From: an uncultured eubacterium 1-6
Lineage (GTDB): Bacteria > Bacillota > Clostridia > Lachnospirales > Lachnospiraceae
Length of the DNA stretch: 48,248 nucleotides
Direction of reading: 5' to 3'
Assembly: GCA_903789595.1 (NCBI GenBank)
Contig: CAIFEZ010000014.1
Coordinates: 49,056 to 97,303 of the forward strand
Position numbers and translations under genes: made by a program
Part shown: positions 6,642 through 15,331 of the stretch, one piece after another
Position numbering within the stretch: position 1 is the stretch's first letter
Layout of the letters: the number at the start of each line of letters is the position of its first letter
Notes under the pieces: generated by a model
The model's database searches: none
What the model was told of the DNA's origin: nothing
What the model saw: the letters and a program-made list of their open reading frames with translations, nothing else

Positions 6642-8318
6642 ATGAAGAATAAACGACTGGGAGATATGCTTGTCTCGTCGCATGTAATTACGGAGGATCA
6701 GCTGAATCAGGCTCTTCAGATGCAGAAGGAGCAGAAGAAGAGGCTCGGGCAGGTTCTCATCGATAACGGATTTATCACGGAGGCGCAGCTGATCGATACC
6801 CTGCGCATCCAGCTCGGTATCGATTACATCGATCTGGGCAAGGCGGACATCGATCCGACGATGTCGAAGTATATTCCGAAGTCACTGGCGAAGAAGGCCC
6901 TGATCGTTCCGGTTTCCGTTTCGAAGGACTCCCTGTTCCTGGCGATGGCGGATCCGCTGAATTTCATGGCGCTGGAGGAGGCGCATGACACCTCGAAGAA
7001 GAAGATCATTCCGATGATCGCTTCGCAGGCTGCCGTGGAGCATGCCATCAACGTGCTTTACAGTAACGAGGGCGCTGCCGAGGCGATGGCGCAGATGATG
7101 GCGGATGCCGGCCTGACAAAGGACGAGATCAAGACACCGGAGGAGGAGAACGTCGAAGACGCGCCGACGATCCGTCTGGTGAACTCGATTATCGAGCGCG
7201 CCTACAATGAGAAAGCGTCCGATATTCATTTTGAGCCGACGGAGACGGAGATGGTCATCCGCCTCCGTGTAGACGGCCGGCTGCACAGGATCATGACGAT
7301 CCCGGGCGACCTGATGGGCTCGGTCACATCAAGACTTAAGGTCATGGCGCACCTGAATATCGTTGAGAAGAGAATCCCTCAGGACGGCCGCGCGGTTCTG
7401 AAGCTGAAGCAGAACGACGTCGATATGCGTATGTCTACACTTCCGACGATCTACGGAGAAAAAATCGTTATCCGTATTCTCGGTACGGAGGGAGCGATGC
7501 TGACCCGCGAGGGAATCGGAATTCCGAAGGATGAGAACGCGAAGATCGACCGTCTGCTCAAGAACACCAGCGGCGTCATCATGATCGTAGGACCTACCGG
7601 AAGCGGAAAGCCCTCGACCATGTATGCCCTGATGCGGGAGCTGTTGAGCGAGCACACGAACCTGATCACGCTGGAGGATCCGGTGGAGTATCACATCGAC
7701 GGCGCCACTCAGGTGCAGATCAACGAAAAGGTCGGCCTGACATTCGCCAGCGGACTTCGTTCCATACTGCGTCAGGACCCCGATATTATCTGCGTCGGAG
7801 AGATCCGTGACGGCGAGACCGCTGAAATCGCCATGCGTGCCGCAATGACCGGACACCTGGTGATCACGACCATTCACACCGAGGACGCGGTATCGGCCAT
7901 CGACCGTCTGAAGGATATGGGCGTCGCTCCGTATCTGATTTCCGCAGGCCTGCGCGGCATCATCTCGCAGAGACTTCTGCGGAGAATCTGCCCCACCTGC
8001 AAGGAGGAGTACACCCCCGAGGCGGCGTCACTTTCTCTTGCCAAAATCCGCACCTACCCGGGAAGAAAATTTTTCCACGGAAGGGGATGCGACAACTGCT
8101 ACCATTCCGGCTACCGCGGGCGAATCGGCGTATTCGAGATCCTGATGATGAACGACGAGCTCCGCCATTGCATCACGTCGGGCGGCGACAAGCAGGAATT
8201 TACGAGGCTCGCGGAGCAAACCGGCTATGTGACGATGCTGGAGCATGCGGATCAGCTGGTGGACGACGGGATCACAACGGTTGACGAGATCATCCGCACA
8301 ATCAGCATCACAGATTGA
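6642..8318 (+). CDS. pilB: type IV pilus extension ATPase PilB, with altered Walker A
   Basis: A 558-residue GspE/PilB-family hexameric ATPase that powers pilus extension at the cytoplasmic face. Two MshEN-like motifs start at R5 (RLGDMLVSSHVITEDQL) and R34 (RLGQVLIDNGFITEAQL); in this family they bind cyclic di-GMP. Then follow the linker, the catalytic domain with Walker B (DPDIICVGEIRD), the His box (GHLVITTIHTEDA), and the zinc tetracysteine CPTC...CDNC near the C-terminus. The Walker A reads GPTGSGKPS: the Ser/Thr after Lys323 is Pro324 (codon CCC at 7611). All else looks intact and the frame is clean. Ribosome site GAGGGG precedes the ATG. First gene of the T4P operon. Confidence 0.93.
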   Translation: MKNKRLGDMLVSSHVITEDQLNQALQMQKEQKKRLGQVLIDNGFITEAQLIDTLRIQLGIDYIDLGKADIDPTMSKYIPKSLAKKALIVPVSVSKDSLFLAMADPLNFMALEEAHDTSKKKIIPMIASQAAVEHAINVLYSNEGAAEAMAQMMADAGLTKDEIKTPEEENVEDAPTIRLVNSIIERAYNEKASDIHFEPTETEMVIRLRVDGRLHRIMTIPGDLMGSVTSRLKVMAHLNIVEKRIPQDGRAVLKLKQNDVDMRMSTLPTIYGEKIVIRILGTEGAMLTREGIGIPKDENAKIDRLLKNTSGVIMIVGPTGSGKPSTMYALMRELLSEHTNLITLEDPVEYHIDGATQVQINEKVGLTFASGLRSILRQDPDIICVGEIRDGETAEIAMRAAMTGHLVITTIHTEDAVSAIDRLKDMGVAPYLISAGLRGIISQRLLRRICPTCKEEYTPEAASLSLAKIRTYPGRKFFHGRGCDNCYHSGYRGRIGVFEILMMNDELRHCITSGGDKQEFTRLAEQTGYVTMLEHADQLVDDGITTVDEIIRTISITD

Positions 8319-8346
8319 GCAATACGTGATAGATAATTGATGCTGG

Positions 8347-8482
8347 AGGCTGTACACTTTACAGAGACCTGAGAGTTTACACGCTGCATGCTCTTCAGAG
8401 ACCTGAGGGCTTTCAGGCTGCACGCTCTTCAGAGACCTGAGGGCTTTCAGGCTGCACGCATTTCAGAGACCTGAGAGTTTAC
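8347..8482. repeat. 34-bp tandem repeat (x4) between pilB and pilT
   Basis: Four contiguous 34-bp units at 8347-8380, 8381-8414, 8415-8448 and 8449-8482, each containing TTCAGAGACCTGAG or a close variant. They begin 28 bp after the pilB stop and end about 90 bp before pilT. CAGAGACCTG is only weakly palindromic, so no strong hairpin is evident. Confidence 0.9.
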
Positions 8483-8572
8483 AGGATTATATGAAAGCCC
8501 GGCATGCATGAATGATTGCAGGGATAGCTGATTTGGACAGAGGTGTTCCGGAAAAAAGAGAGGCTTGAAGAA

Positions 8573-9625
8573 ATGATGAAGATCGAGCAAATAGTCATGG
8601 CAGCGGCGGCAATGCGCGCGTCGGATATCCATCTGATCTGCGGACTTCCGCCGAAGATCCGTGTGGACGGCGTCCTCACGGATCTGACAAGCGATGTACT
8701 GACCGATGAGGACTGCAGAAAAATAGCCGAAAAGCTGGCAGGAGAGCATTATGCTTCCATCCGGGACATCGGAGAGCTGGACATGGCGGCGTCCATCGGG
8801 GGCGAACGTGTCCGTATCAACCTATTCCATCAGAGAGGCCATATCTCGGCCGCGCTGCGTATCCTGAGCAATCACATCCCGGAGGTCGAGGAACTCGGCC
8901 TTCCGAGGGCGGCGGAGAAGTTCGCGGATTACCGGAAGGGCATTGTGCTTGTCACCGGCGAGACCGGATCCGGAAAATCCACAACGCTCGCGGCGCTTCT
9001 GAACCGGATCAACGAGAACCGCGCCGAGCATATCGTGACACTGGAGGATCCGATCGAGTACCTCTATGAGCCGAAGAAGAGCATCATCAACCAGAGAGAG
9101 ATCGGGACGGACACCAGAAGCTACGCGGACGGACTTCGTGCGATCCTGCGGGAGGACCCCGACGTCATCCTGATCGGCGAAATGCGCGATCTGACCACGA
9201 TCGAAACCGCGCTGACGGCGGCCGAGACCGGACACCTTGTCTTTGCGACGCTGCACACCAACTCCGCCGTCGATTCCATCGACCGTATGGTCGGCGTTTT
9301 TCCGGAGGAGAGACAGCCGCAGATCCGGATGGAGCTGTCCACCACACTGAACGCCGTGCTCTCGCAGCAGCTCCTGCCAAGGGCAGGCGGCAAGGGAAGA
9401 ATTCTCGCGGCCGAGGTTATGATTGTCACCACTTCGATCCGAAACCTGATCCGCGAGGGCAAAACGCCGCAGATGCATTCCGCGATGCTGACGTCAGCGG
9501 TGGAAGGCAGCATCACGATGGACAACTTTCTCCTGCAGCTTGTCGCGGACCGAAAGATCACGCCGGAAACGGCGATGCAGGCCTGCAACGATGCGGACTA
9601 TATGAAGAAAAAGTTTATGTTCTGA
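8573..9625 (+). CDS. pilT: type IV pilus retraction ATPase PilT
   Basis: A 350-residue PilT-family ATPase. The N-terminus has the family signature RASDIHL and IRVDG; the Walker A is intact (GETGSGKSTT, Lys about 135), and ASP box and Walker B (DPDVILIGEMRD) and His box (GHLVFATLHTNSA) are present. It lacks the PilB zinc motif, as expected. I place the start at ATG 8573, preceded by AGAGAGG; an in-frame GTG at 8543 would add ten charged residues absent from typical PilT. PilT drives pilus disassembly, so its presence implies twitching-type dynamics. It is separated from pilB by the 34-bp repeat array. Confidence 0.92.
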   Translation: MMKIEQIVMAAAAMRASDIHLICGLPPKIRVDGVLTDLTSDVLTDEDCRKIAEKLAGEHYASIRDIGELDMAASIGGERVRINLFHQRGHISAALRILSNHIPEVEELGLPRAAEKFADYRKGIVLVTGETGSGKSTTLAALLNRINENRAEHIVTLEDPIEYLYEPKKSIINQREIGTDTRSYADGLRAILREDPDVILIGEMRDLTTIETALTAAETGHLVFATLHTNSAVDSIDRMVGVFPEERQPQIRMELSTTLNAVLSQQLLPRAGGKGRILAAEVMIVTTSIRNLIREGKTPQMHSAMLTSAVEGSITMDNFLLQLVADRKITPETAMQACNDADYMKKKFMF

Positions 9626-9735
9626 AGGACCTGACATTCCAGGACCGTTTTGCTTCGCGTGATTTACAGAAAGTTTTTCAGGTGTGGCGGAACCGATATT
9701 CGAGATAAGACTATGTATTGAGAGGGGAATTGCGT

Positions 9736-10950
9736 ATGACTACGTACCAGTACCGCGCCATTGACACCGACGGGAAGGCGACCCGCGGTGTCGTGCAGGC
9801 AACAGATGAATATGCGGCGGTGCAGAAGATCCGGCAGACCTGCCCGATCATCACCGAAATTTCCCCCGTGAAGGAATCCCGGAATGTTCTCTCCATGGAA
9901 TTTGGCGGGAAGCCGAAGATCAACGCGAAGATCCTTTCCGTGCTCTGCTCCCAGTTTGCGGTCATGCTGAAATCCGGCATGCCGATCGGACGGTGTATCT
10001 CGATGATCGCCGAGCAGACGGAGGACAAAAAACTGAAGAAGCTGCTGCAGGAGGTCGCCGCGGACGTGGAGGACGGAAGCAGCCTGGCATCCAGCCTCGA
10101 ACGAAATGGAAAAGGCGTTTTTCCCTCGACCTTTATAGAGACGGTGCGCGCCGGCGAGCAGTCCGGTACCATCGAAAATTCCTTCTCCAAGATGAAGATC
10201 TATTATGAGAACATGAACAAAAACCAGGAAAAGATCAAATCGGCGATGACATATCCGATCTTTGTCCTCGTCGTGGCGGTTATTGTTCTGATCATTATCA
10301 TGGCGAAGGTGATCCCGACCCTGACGAGCACTTTCGAGTCGCTCGGCGGCGAGCTTCCGGTGATGACGCAGATCACCATAGCGGTCTCGAATTTCTTCGC
10401 GAAGTGGTGGGCGCTGATTGTGATTGTGGTTCTGGCGGCGGTCATCGGACTGTCGGTCTATTTCCGGACGGATAAGGGCTCGCTCGTCAAGGGCAGACTC
10501 CAGCTTCGGATGCCCGTCATGGGAAAAATCAACACAGCCAACAGTGCGGCGCAGTTCGCGGATACGATGTCCGTGCTCCTGGCCTCCGGCCTTACGGTCA
10601 ACAATGCCGTCGAGGTGACGGCAAAGGTCATGGACAACGAGGTGTTCCGGCGCGACGTGGCGGCCATGCAGCCGAAGATTGAGGAAGGACAGCCGCTGGG
10701 CAAATGCATCGAGGCGAGCAGCTATTTTCCGGACAACTTGAAGCAGATGACCGCCATCGGAGAGGAGACCGGTTCGCTGGAGGACACCCTGCAGACAATC
10801 GGCGAATACTACAACAACGAGGCAGACTACCGGATCAAGCAGGCGCTCGCGAAGCTGGAGCCTACGCTTCTGATTTTCCTTGCAATCTTCGCAGGATTCA
10901 TCGTCATTTCGATCTATCTGCCGATGTTCACGATGTATAACCTGATGTAA
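9736..10950 (+). CDS. pilC: type IV pilus inner-membrane platform protein PilC
   Basis: A 404-residue GspF/PilC-family protein. It starts MTTYQYRAID, the usual opening, and has two T2SSF domains, each with the conserved GEETGSLE/GEQSGTIE-type motif (ETVRAGEQSGTIE and AIGEETGSLEDTL). Hydrophobic helices lie at about residues 165-187, 215-238 and 375-397. It forms the rotating platform that PilB and PilT act on. Start 9736 follows GAGAGGGGA; an in-frame TTG 18 bp earlier is less likely. Operon position after pilT is standard for Gram-positive T4P. Confidence 0.92.
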   Translation: MTTYQYRAIDTDGKATRGVVQATDEYAAVQKIRQTCPIITEISPVKESRNVLSMEFGGKPKINAKILSVLCSQFAVMLKSGMPIGRCISMIAEQTEDKKLKKLLQEVAADVEDGSSLASSLERNGKGVFPSTFIETVRAGEQSGTIENSFSKMKIYYENMNKNQEKIKSAMTYPIFVLVVAVIVLIIIMAKVIPTLTSTFESLGGELPVMTQITIAVSNFFAKWWALIVIVVLAAVIGLSVYFRTDKGSLVKGRLQLRMPVMGKINTANSAAQFADTMSVLLASGLTVNNAVEVTAKVMDNEVFRRDVAAMQPKIEEGQPLGKCIEASSYFPDNLKQMTAIGEETGSLEDTLQTIGEYYNNEADYRIKQALAKLEPTLLIFLAIFAGFIVISIYLPMFTMYNLM

Positions 10951-10984
10951 GACAGATAAAAATCAAGTGGGTGAGCTGTCAGGA

Positions 10985-11653
10985 ATGACAGAAGAAATCA
11001 GGACAGATGAGGGGCGGTGGAGGATGAGAAGACGCGGCGGATTTACGGATCATGGAAAGATTACAGGCGCGCCGCGGATTTTGTCCCGCTGCCGCAGTGC
11101 TCACGCAGATAAAAGGGGAATTGCCAACCTGACCGCTATACTTCTGATCGCGGTGATCTTCTTCTGCGGAATGTTCGCAGTGCAGATGTACATCCGGCAC
11201 CTGAACGACGCGAAGATGACCTTTGACCGGAACCAGGTAGAGAATGCTATCAAAGCCGCGAAGGTTCAGTACATGGAAGACGGTTTTGGCGAGGATGTCA
11301 CCTATTATTTCGACGCCGTCAACAGCCGGATGCTCGGCTGGGATGAGATCGGCAAAATCGAGGGATACGGCCGCTCGGAACGGAAGCACAACGCGAACGG
11401 AGAGACGGGAGCGGTCGGCATTCCGAATCTCGGCGGAAAGAACGGCGGGCAGCTTCTCGCGCTTTCTGTGGAGGACAGCGGGAGGGTGGTTCACCCCAGA
11501 TGGCAGGGCCATACGCTGACCGCCTACGATTACACCCTTATGTCCGTCAGCGAGAAACGGCGGCTGAACACGGAGCAGAAGGACCAGATCGAGAAGGATG
11601 CCGCAAAGACCGGGACGAAAATCGCCGGACTCAGTGTTAAGGCATCATCGTGA
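10985..11653 (+). CDS. single-pass membrane protein, possible GspK/PilX-like minor prepilin
   Basis: About 222 residues with a basic N-terminus, then KRGIANLTAILLIAVIFFCG, one hydrophobic helix, and a soluble C-terminal domain. I do not recognise the family by sequence. The K-R-G followed by a hydrophobic helix fits a prepilin-peptidase site (cleavage after Gly), but position +5 is Thr instead of Glu. In GspK-type pseudopilins the +5 Glu is also missing. It sits exactly between pilC and the prepilin peptidase gene, supporting a pilus role (inference). The start is uncertain: ATG 10985 has AGGA close by, and ATG 11024 (preceded by GAGGGG) would give a shorter leader. An Ala/charged tail ends the protein. 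Confidence 0.6.
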   Translation: MTEEIRTDEGRWRMRRRGGFTDHGKITGAPRILSRCRSAHADKRGIANLTAILLIAVIFFCGMFAVQMYIRHLNDAKMTFDRNQVENAIKAAKVQYMEDGFGEDVTYYFDAVNSRMLGWDEIGKIEGYGRSERKHNANGETGAVGIPNLGGKNGGQLLALSVEDSGRVVHPRWQGHTLTAYDYTLMSVSEKRRLNTEQKDQIEKDAAKTGTKIAGLSVKASS

Positions 11654-11655
11654 GA

Positions 11656-11778
11656 ATTGCCGTTCGGACCGCAAAAACCTGCCTCCAGGCAATTGCAATG
11701 TGGACTGCGGGGAAACTTTTTTCAGGTGCTGCCGTTCGGACCGCAGAAAACCTGCCTCCAAGCAATTGCCGTATGGAT
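11656..11778. repeat. 72-bp-offset direct repeat before pilD
   Basis: GCCGTTCGGACCGCA starts at 11659 and again at 11731. Similarity continues for about 50 bp through CCTGCCTCCA and GCAATTGC. The repeat begins right after the stop of the preceding gene (11653) and ends at the pilD start. Confidence 0.85.
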
Positions 11779-11788
11779 TGTAGGACAA

Positions 11789-12589
11789 ATGAATACAGGA
11801 AGGTATATGGGATTGGAACCTACAGTATTTCTGACAATATACGGCGGAGTCGTAAGCTTCGTCTTCGGAGCCGTTTTTGGCAGCTTCATCAACTGCCTGG
11901 CGTGGCGGCTTGTGCACGGCGAGAGCGTGCTGAAGGGCAGAAGTCACTGCGCGGTCTGCGGCCATCCGCTGTCCGCGGCGGATCTGGTGCCCATCTTCAG
12001 CTACCTCTTTCTGAAGGGCAGATGCCGGTACTGTCATGAGAAGATTTCTCCGAGATACATGATCGCGGAGCTGATTCTCGCCTGTGCTTTTACAGGCGTG
12101 TATCTGCGGTTCGGGATCAGCGTCCTCACGATCCGGTACATGGTTCTGTCCTGCATTCTCCTCGGACTCTCCCTGACCGACCTGGACACCTTTGAAATTC
12201 CAAACGGATTTATCATCGCGGGAATCGTGCTCTGGGCCGTCACCCTTCCCTTCACAGGGGAGCAGATCAAGGACCAGCTGATCTCCGGGGTTCTGGGCGG
12301 TGCTGCCATTGCGGGCGCACTGCTTGTGCTTTCCCTGATCTTCGACAAGATCACCGGAAAGGACGGACTCGGCGGAGGAGACATCAAGCTGTTCTTCATG
12401 GTGGGACTCTTTACCGGACCGCTGACAGGGCTGTTCAATCTGATCCTGTCCTGCGTCATCGGGCTGATTTTTGCCCTGTTGCGGAAGGAACAGAAGATAC
12501 CCTTCGGCCCGGCAATCTCCATCGCGAGCTACATCAGCATCCTGTTCGGACCGGCAGTGACCGGATGGTACCTGAGCCTGTTCAGTTAA
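11789..12589 (+). CDS. pilD: prepilin peptidase / N-methyltransferase PilD
   Basis: A 266-residue polytopic aspartic protease that cleaves the prepilin leader after Gly and usually methylates the new N-terminus. The N-terminal methylase-type domain has FGSFINCLAWR and two Cys pairs (CAVC and CRYC). Both catalytic Asp motifs are present: DLDTFEIPN and GLGGGDIKL. About eight hydrophobic helices are visible. The start is not certain: ATG 11789 (TAGGA nearby) or ATG 11807 (AGGAAGG, very close). Upstream codons lie in the direct repeat and are not conserved protein. Its substrates are the six prepilins at 15332-18928. Confidence 0.9.
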   Translation: MNTGRYMGLEPTVFLTIYGGVVSFVFGAVFGSFINCLAWRLVHGESVLKGRSHCAVCGHPLSAADLVPIFSYLFLKGRCRYCHEKISPRYMIAELILACAFTGVYLRFGISVLTIRYMVLSCILLGLSLTDLDTFEIPNGFIIAGIVLWAVTLPFTGEQIKDQLISGVLGGAAIAGALLVLSLIFDKITGKDGLGGGDIKLFFMVGLFTGPLTGLFNLILSCVIGLIFALLRKEQKIPFGPAISIASYISILFGPAVTGWYLSLFS

Positions 12590-12663
12590 GCATGAACAGT
12601 AACCATTGAAATTTGGATTTTCGTGAACAGATACTTGGAACGGTGTCTGAACTTGATCGGATC

Positions 12664-12672
12664 TGCTATAAT
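12664..12672 (+). promoter_or_regulatory. internal extended -10 promoter before pilM
   Basis: TGCTATAAT at 12664-12672 is an extended -10 (TGN plus perfect TATAAT). No good -35 is present at the right distance, as expected for an extended -10 promoter. It lies in the 174-bp gap before pilM, so pilM-pilN-pilO may have separate transcription. Confidence 0.5.
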
Positions 12673-12763
12673 AGAAAAGACGGTCATGATAGAATGTCAT
12701 TCTGTATTACAAACAGAGAATAATCTGTATCACAAGACGAAAAAACGAGAATGAGGGCGCGCT

Positions 12764-13765
12764 ATGCCAAAGAATAAGATACTGGGAATCGATATCGGGA
12801 ATTACCGGATCAAGATGACGCTGTGTCAGAACAACGTCCCGATCCGGTTTGTGAGCGAGCGGGTGCCGGAGCACCTGGTTAAGGACGGACGCATCACATC
12901 CTGGGACGCTGCCGGGGATTTCATCAAGGAGCTGGTGAAGGCAAACGGCATCAGCTGCAAGGCGGCTGCCATTGCAATGCCGGAGAACAACGCCTACATC
13001 CGCCGGATGGAGCTTCCGCTGATGACGATCAGCCAGCTGAAGGTCAATCTGCCGTATGAATTCCACGATTACATCACAGAGGATCTCGACAAATACATCT
13101 ACGACTATGCCGTGATCCGCAGAGACGAGAAGAAAATGGAACTTCTGGCAGTGGCGGCACGCAAGGAGCTGATCCAGAACTACACCGCCATGTGCAGAAG
13201 AGCCGGCCTCACCCTCGAGATTATCGCACCCGAGGTGATCGCCTTCCGCACCATCATACAGGACTACGAGAAGCGGCACGGCATCGAGAGAGGAAGCCGG
13301 GATTACGTCATCCTCGACGCCGGCGACCACACCATCAACCTGCATTTTTTCCCGAAGGGTGAGTATGAAATCACGCGAAGCATGGAGCCGGGATGCCACG
13401 AGCTGGCAAGGGCTTATGCGGAGGCGGTCGGGCTGAACGAGAAAACAGTCAGGAACATCGACATCAGCAACCTGAACGAGCATAAGGACGCCGTACAGGA
13501 CGATCAGCAGATTCAGGACATTTACAGCAGCATGGCAGTTCAGATCATGCGTGTCCTCAACTTCTACAGCTTCAACAACCCAAACAACAACATCGACAAG
13601 CTGTATTACTGCGGAGGCGGATCCAGGATCGACGGTCTGATGAAGGAGATCGCCGAGAACGTCGAGCTGCCGCAGATCAGCATAGGCGATCTCATCGAGA
13701 CAAAACCGGAGTTTGACGAGAGCGTGACCCTCGGGCCGCAGTCGCTCGGAATCACCATGCTCTGA
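12764..13765 (+). CDS. pilM: type IV pilus actin-like ATPase PilM
   Basis: A 333-residue PilM/FtsA-like protein of the actin fold. The phosphate-1 loop ILGIDIGNYRIK lies at the N-terminus; VILDAGDHTINLH is the phosphate-2 region and YYCGGGSRIDGL the adenosine motif near the C-terminus. PilM binds the cytoplasmic tail of PilN and links the membrane alignment complex to the ATPase. GAGGG precedes the ATG at 12764. It is followed 19 bp later by pilN with its own strong ribosome site. Confidence 0.9.
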   Translation: MPKNKILGIDIGNYRIKMTLCQNNVPIRFVSERVPEHLVKDGRITSWDAAGDFIKELVKANGISCKAAAIAMPENNAYIRRMELPLMTISQLKVNLPYEFHDYITEDLDKYIYDYAVIRRDEKKMELLAVAARKELIQNYTAMCRRAGLTLEIIAPEVIAFRTIIQDYEKRHGIERGSRDYVILDAGDHTINLHFFPKGEYEITRSMEPGCHELARAYAEAVGLNEKTVRNIDISNLNEHKDAVQDDQQIQDIYSSMAVQIMRVLNFYSFNNPNNNIDKLYYCGGGSRIDGLMKEIAENVELPQISIGDLIETKPEFDESVTLGPQSLGITML

Positions 13766-13784
13766 GTCTAAGGAGGAAGAAGCT

Positions 13785-14531
13785 TTGAGCCTGAAGGATC
13801 TGTTAAGTATGGAAATCGGCCCCGGCGCCTCGAAAAGCGGGCAGAAGACGCAGAAGAGCGGCGGCAGCGCGCGGGGGAAGGGAAAATATCCGACAAAGAC
13901 AAACATCAATCTGATCTACCATGAGAACAACCGGAAGCGCATCGCCTTCGACCTCGCGGTTTTCGGCATCTTCCTCGTGGGGCTCGGGATTTTTACCAAG
14001 TTCATGGTGCTGGACAAGCTGAGCGCGATCAACACCGCGCAGTCGGAATACAGCGCGAAGCAGGAACAGCTCCAGGAGCTTGTGTCGGCGAACAGCGTCT
14101 ATGACGATGTGACCGGACAGTACAGCCATTACGGAACCGGCTACATGAATTCCGACGAGCTGGCCATGCAGGACCGGGCAAAAATGATGCAGGTGATTGA
14201 CCAGGACGTCCAGGTCGACAGCGGCATCAAGAGCATCTCGATCTCCGGCAACACCGCGACACTGACCATTGAGAAGACGACGCTTTCCGAGGTGTCCGAC
14301 GTGGTGAATGCGCTCCAGAGCAGCGACATCGTACAGTATGTGTCCCCGTCCACCGCGTCCACGGGAGACGACAGCACAAACACCGGAGTTGTGACGGCGG
14401 AGATCACCATCACCTTTACCTCGCCGACCGGAACCACATCCGATTCCTCCAGTGAAGAGGGACCGACTCTGACCGATCAGCTCGCGGCGAAAAAGCAGGA
14501 AGCAGAAAGTGAGGGAACGGAAGATCAATGA
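13785..14531 (+). CDS. pilN: PilN-like alignment-complex protein (TTG start)
   Basis: 248 residues with a cytoplasmic N-terminus carrying TNINLIYHENNRKR, the INL motif by which PilN binds PilM. One transmembrane helix (AVFGIFLVGLGIF, about residues 60-77) follows, then a coiled region and a ferredoxin-like outer domain. The start is TTG at 13785: AAGGAGGAAG ends 8 bp before it, whereas the next ATG (13809) has no ribosome site. The C-terminal tail is acidic and Ser/Thr-rich. It overlaps the next gene by 4 bp (ATGA), so translation is probably coupled. Confidence 0.8.
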   Translation: MSLKDLLSMEIGPGASKSGQKTQKSGGSARGKGKYPTKTNINLIYHENNRKRIAFDLAVFGIFLVGLGIFTKFMVLDKLSAINTAQSEYSAKQEQLQELVSANSVYDDVTGQYSHYGTGYMNSDELAMQDRAKMMQVIDQDVQVDSGIKSISISGNTATLTIEKTTLSEVSDVVNALQSSDIVQYVSPSTASTGDDSTNTGVVTAEITITFTSPTGTTSDSSSEEGPTLTDQLAAKKQEAESEGTEDQ

Positions 14532-15160
14532 AACTGAATCGTCAATTTTCCAAAAAAGAAACCGTTCTCATCCTGATCCTGACATTTGCCCTGCTGGGAT
14601 TCATCTATTATTTTTTTACCTATGATTATCTTGAATCACAGCTCCGGAACTATGATACCACCGATCTGGACAGTCAGATCGCACTGGAGCAGCAGAGAGC
14701 GGCAAGAATCACCCAGATGAAGCAGGACATCGCCAACGGCACCGTAGCATACTCCGGCGAGGTCGCCACCTACAACAACCTCAGCAACGAGATGACGGAG
14801 CTGAACAACATCTTCTCCGGAACATCGGTCTACAACTTCGACTTCCAGGAACCCGAGGCGACAGACGGTACTGTCCGGAGAAATATCAATATCACCTTTA
14901 CCTCCAACAGCTACGCAGAGGCGGAGAATATCATCAGCAGTCTCTACTCCTGCAAATACCGCTGCCTGATCAGCGATCTCGACATCAGCGCCGGCAGCGA
15001 CAGCGGCATCCTCCAGAGCGGACCGGTCAGCGTATCCATGAAGGTGACCTTCTTCGAGACCCTCGAGGGAGCAACCGACACCAGCGGCATCATCGTCGAT
15101 AACTCATCCGATGGAAGCTCCGCGGACGGCACCAGCTCCAGCTCAAGCATATCATCCTGA
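14528..15160 (+). CDS. pilO: PilO-like alignment-complex protein
   Basis: 210 residues: short basic cytoplasmic tail, one transmembrane helix (VLILILTFALLGFIYYFF), a coiled-coil stretch (LDSQIALEQQRAARITQMK), then a small mixed alpha/beta outer domain and a Ser/Asp-rich tail. Size, topology and position after PilM and PilN identify it as the PilO equivalent; sequence identity across this family is always low. PilN and PilO form heterodimers that position the pilus machine in the membrane. It is the last gene before the major pilin promoter. Confidence 0.75.
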   Translation: MKLNRQFSKKETVLILILTFALLGFIYYFFTYDYLESQLRNYDTTDLDSQIALEQQRAARITQMKQDIANGTVAYSGEVATYNNLSNEMTELNNIFSGTSVYNFDFQEPEATDGTVRRNINITFTSNSYAEAENIISSLYSCKYRCLISDLDISAGSDSGILQSGPVSVSMKVTFFETLEGATDTSGIIVDNSSDGSSADGTSSSSSISS

Positions 15161-15237
15161 TCCGCTGATATCGTGAAGTTTCGTTAAAAAGTAATAAAAA
15201 AACAGAAAAATTTGGGCAGGAATTATTTCGATACCAC

Positions 15238-15302
15238 TTGTCAAATCATGTAAAAGAATATATTATAAAACCAGTAATGATTTTTATTTCCGCAAGGCGG
15301 AA
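15238..15302 (+). promoter_or_regulatory. promoter and 5' stem-loop of the first pilin gene
   Basis: TTGTCA at 15238-15243, 17-bp spacer, TATTAT at 15261-15266. The leader then has TTTCCGC-AAG-GCGGAAA (about 15287-15303), a compact stem-loop that may stabilise the abundant pilin mRNA (inference). Confidence 0.7.
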
Positions 15303-15331
15303 AAAATATCTTTCAGAGGAAGACCTTTAAA

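Noticed and set aside
8543-8575. GTG at 8543 as the pilT start
   Set aside because: The extra ten residues are not conserved in PilT and ATG 8573 has a good upstream purine-rich site.
12707-13909. 400-codon minus-strand frame opposite pilM
   Set aside because: Antisense shadow of a well-supported PilM gene in GC-rich DNA.
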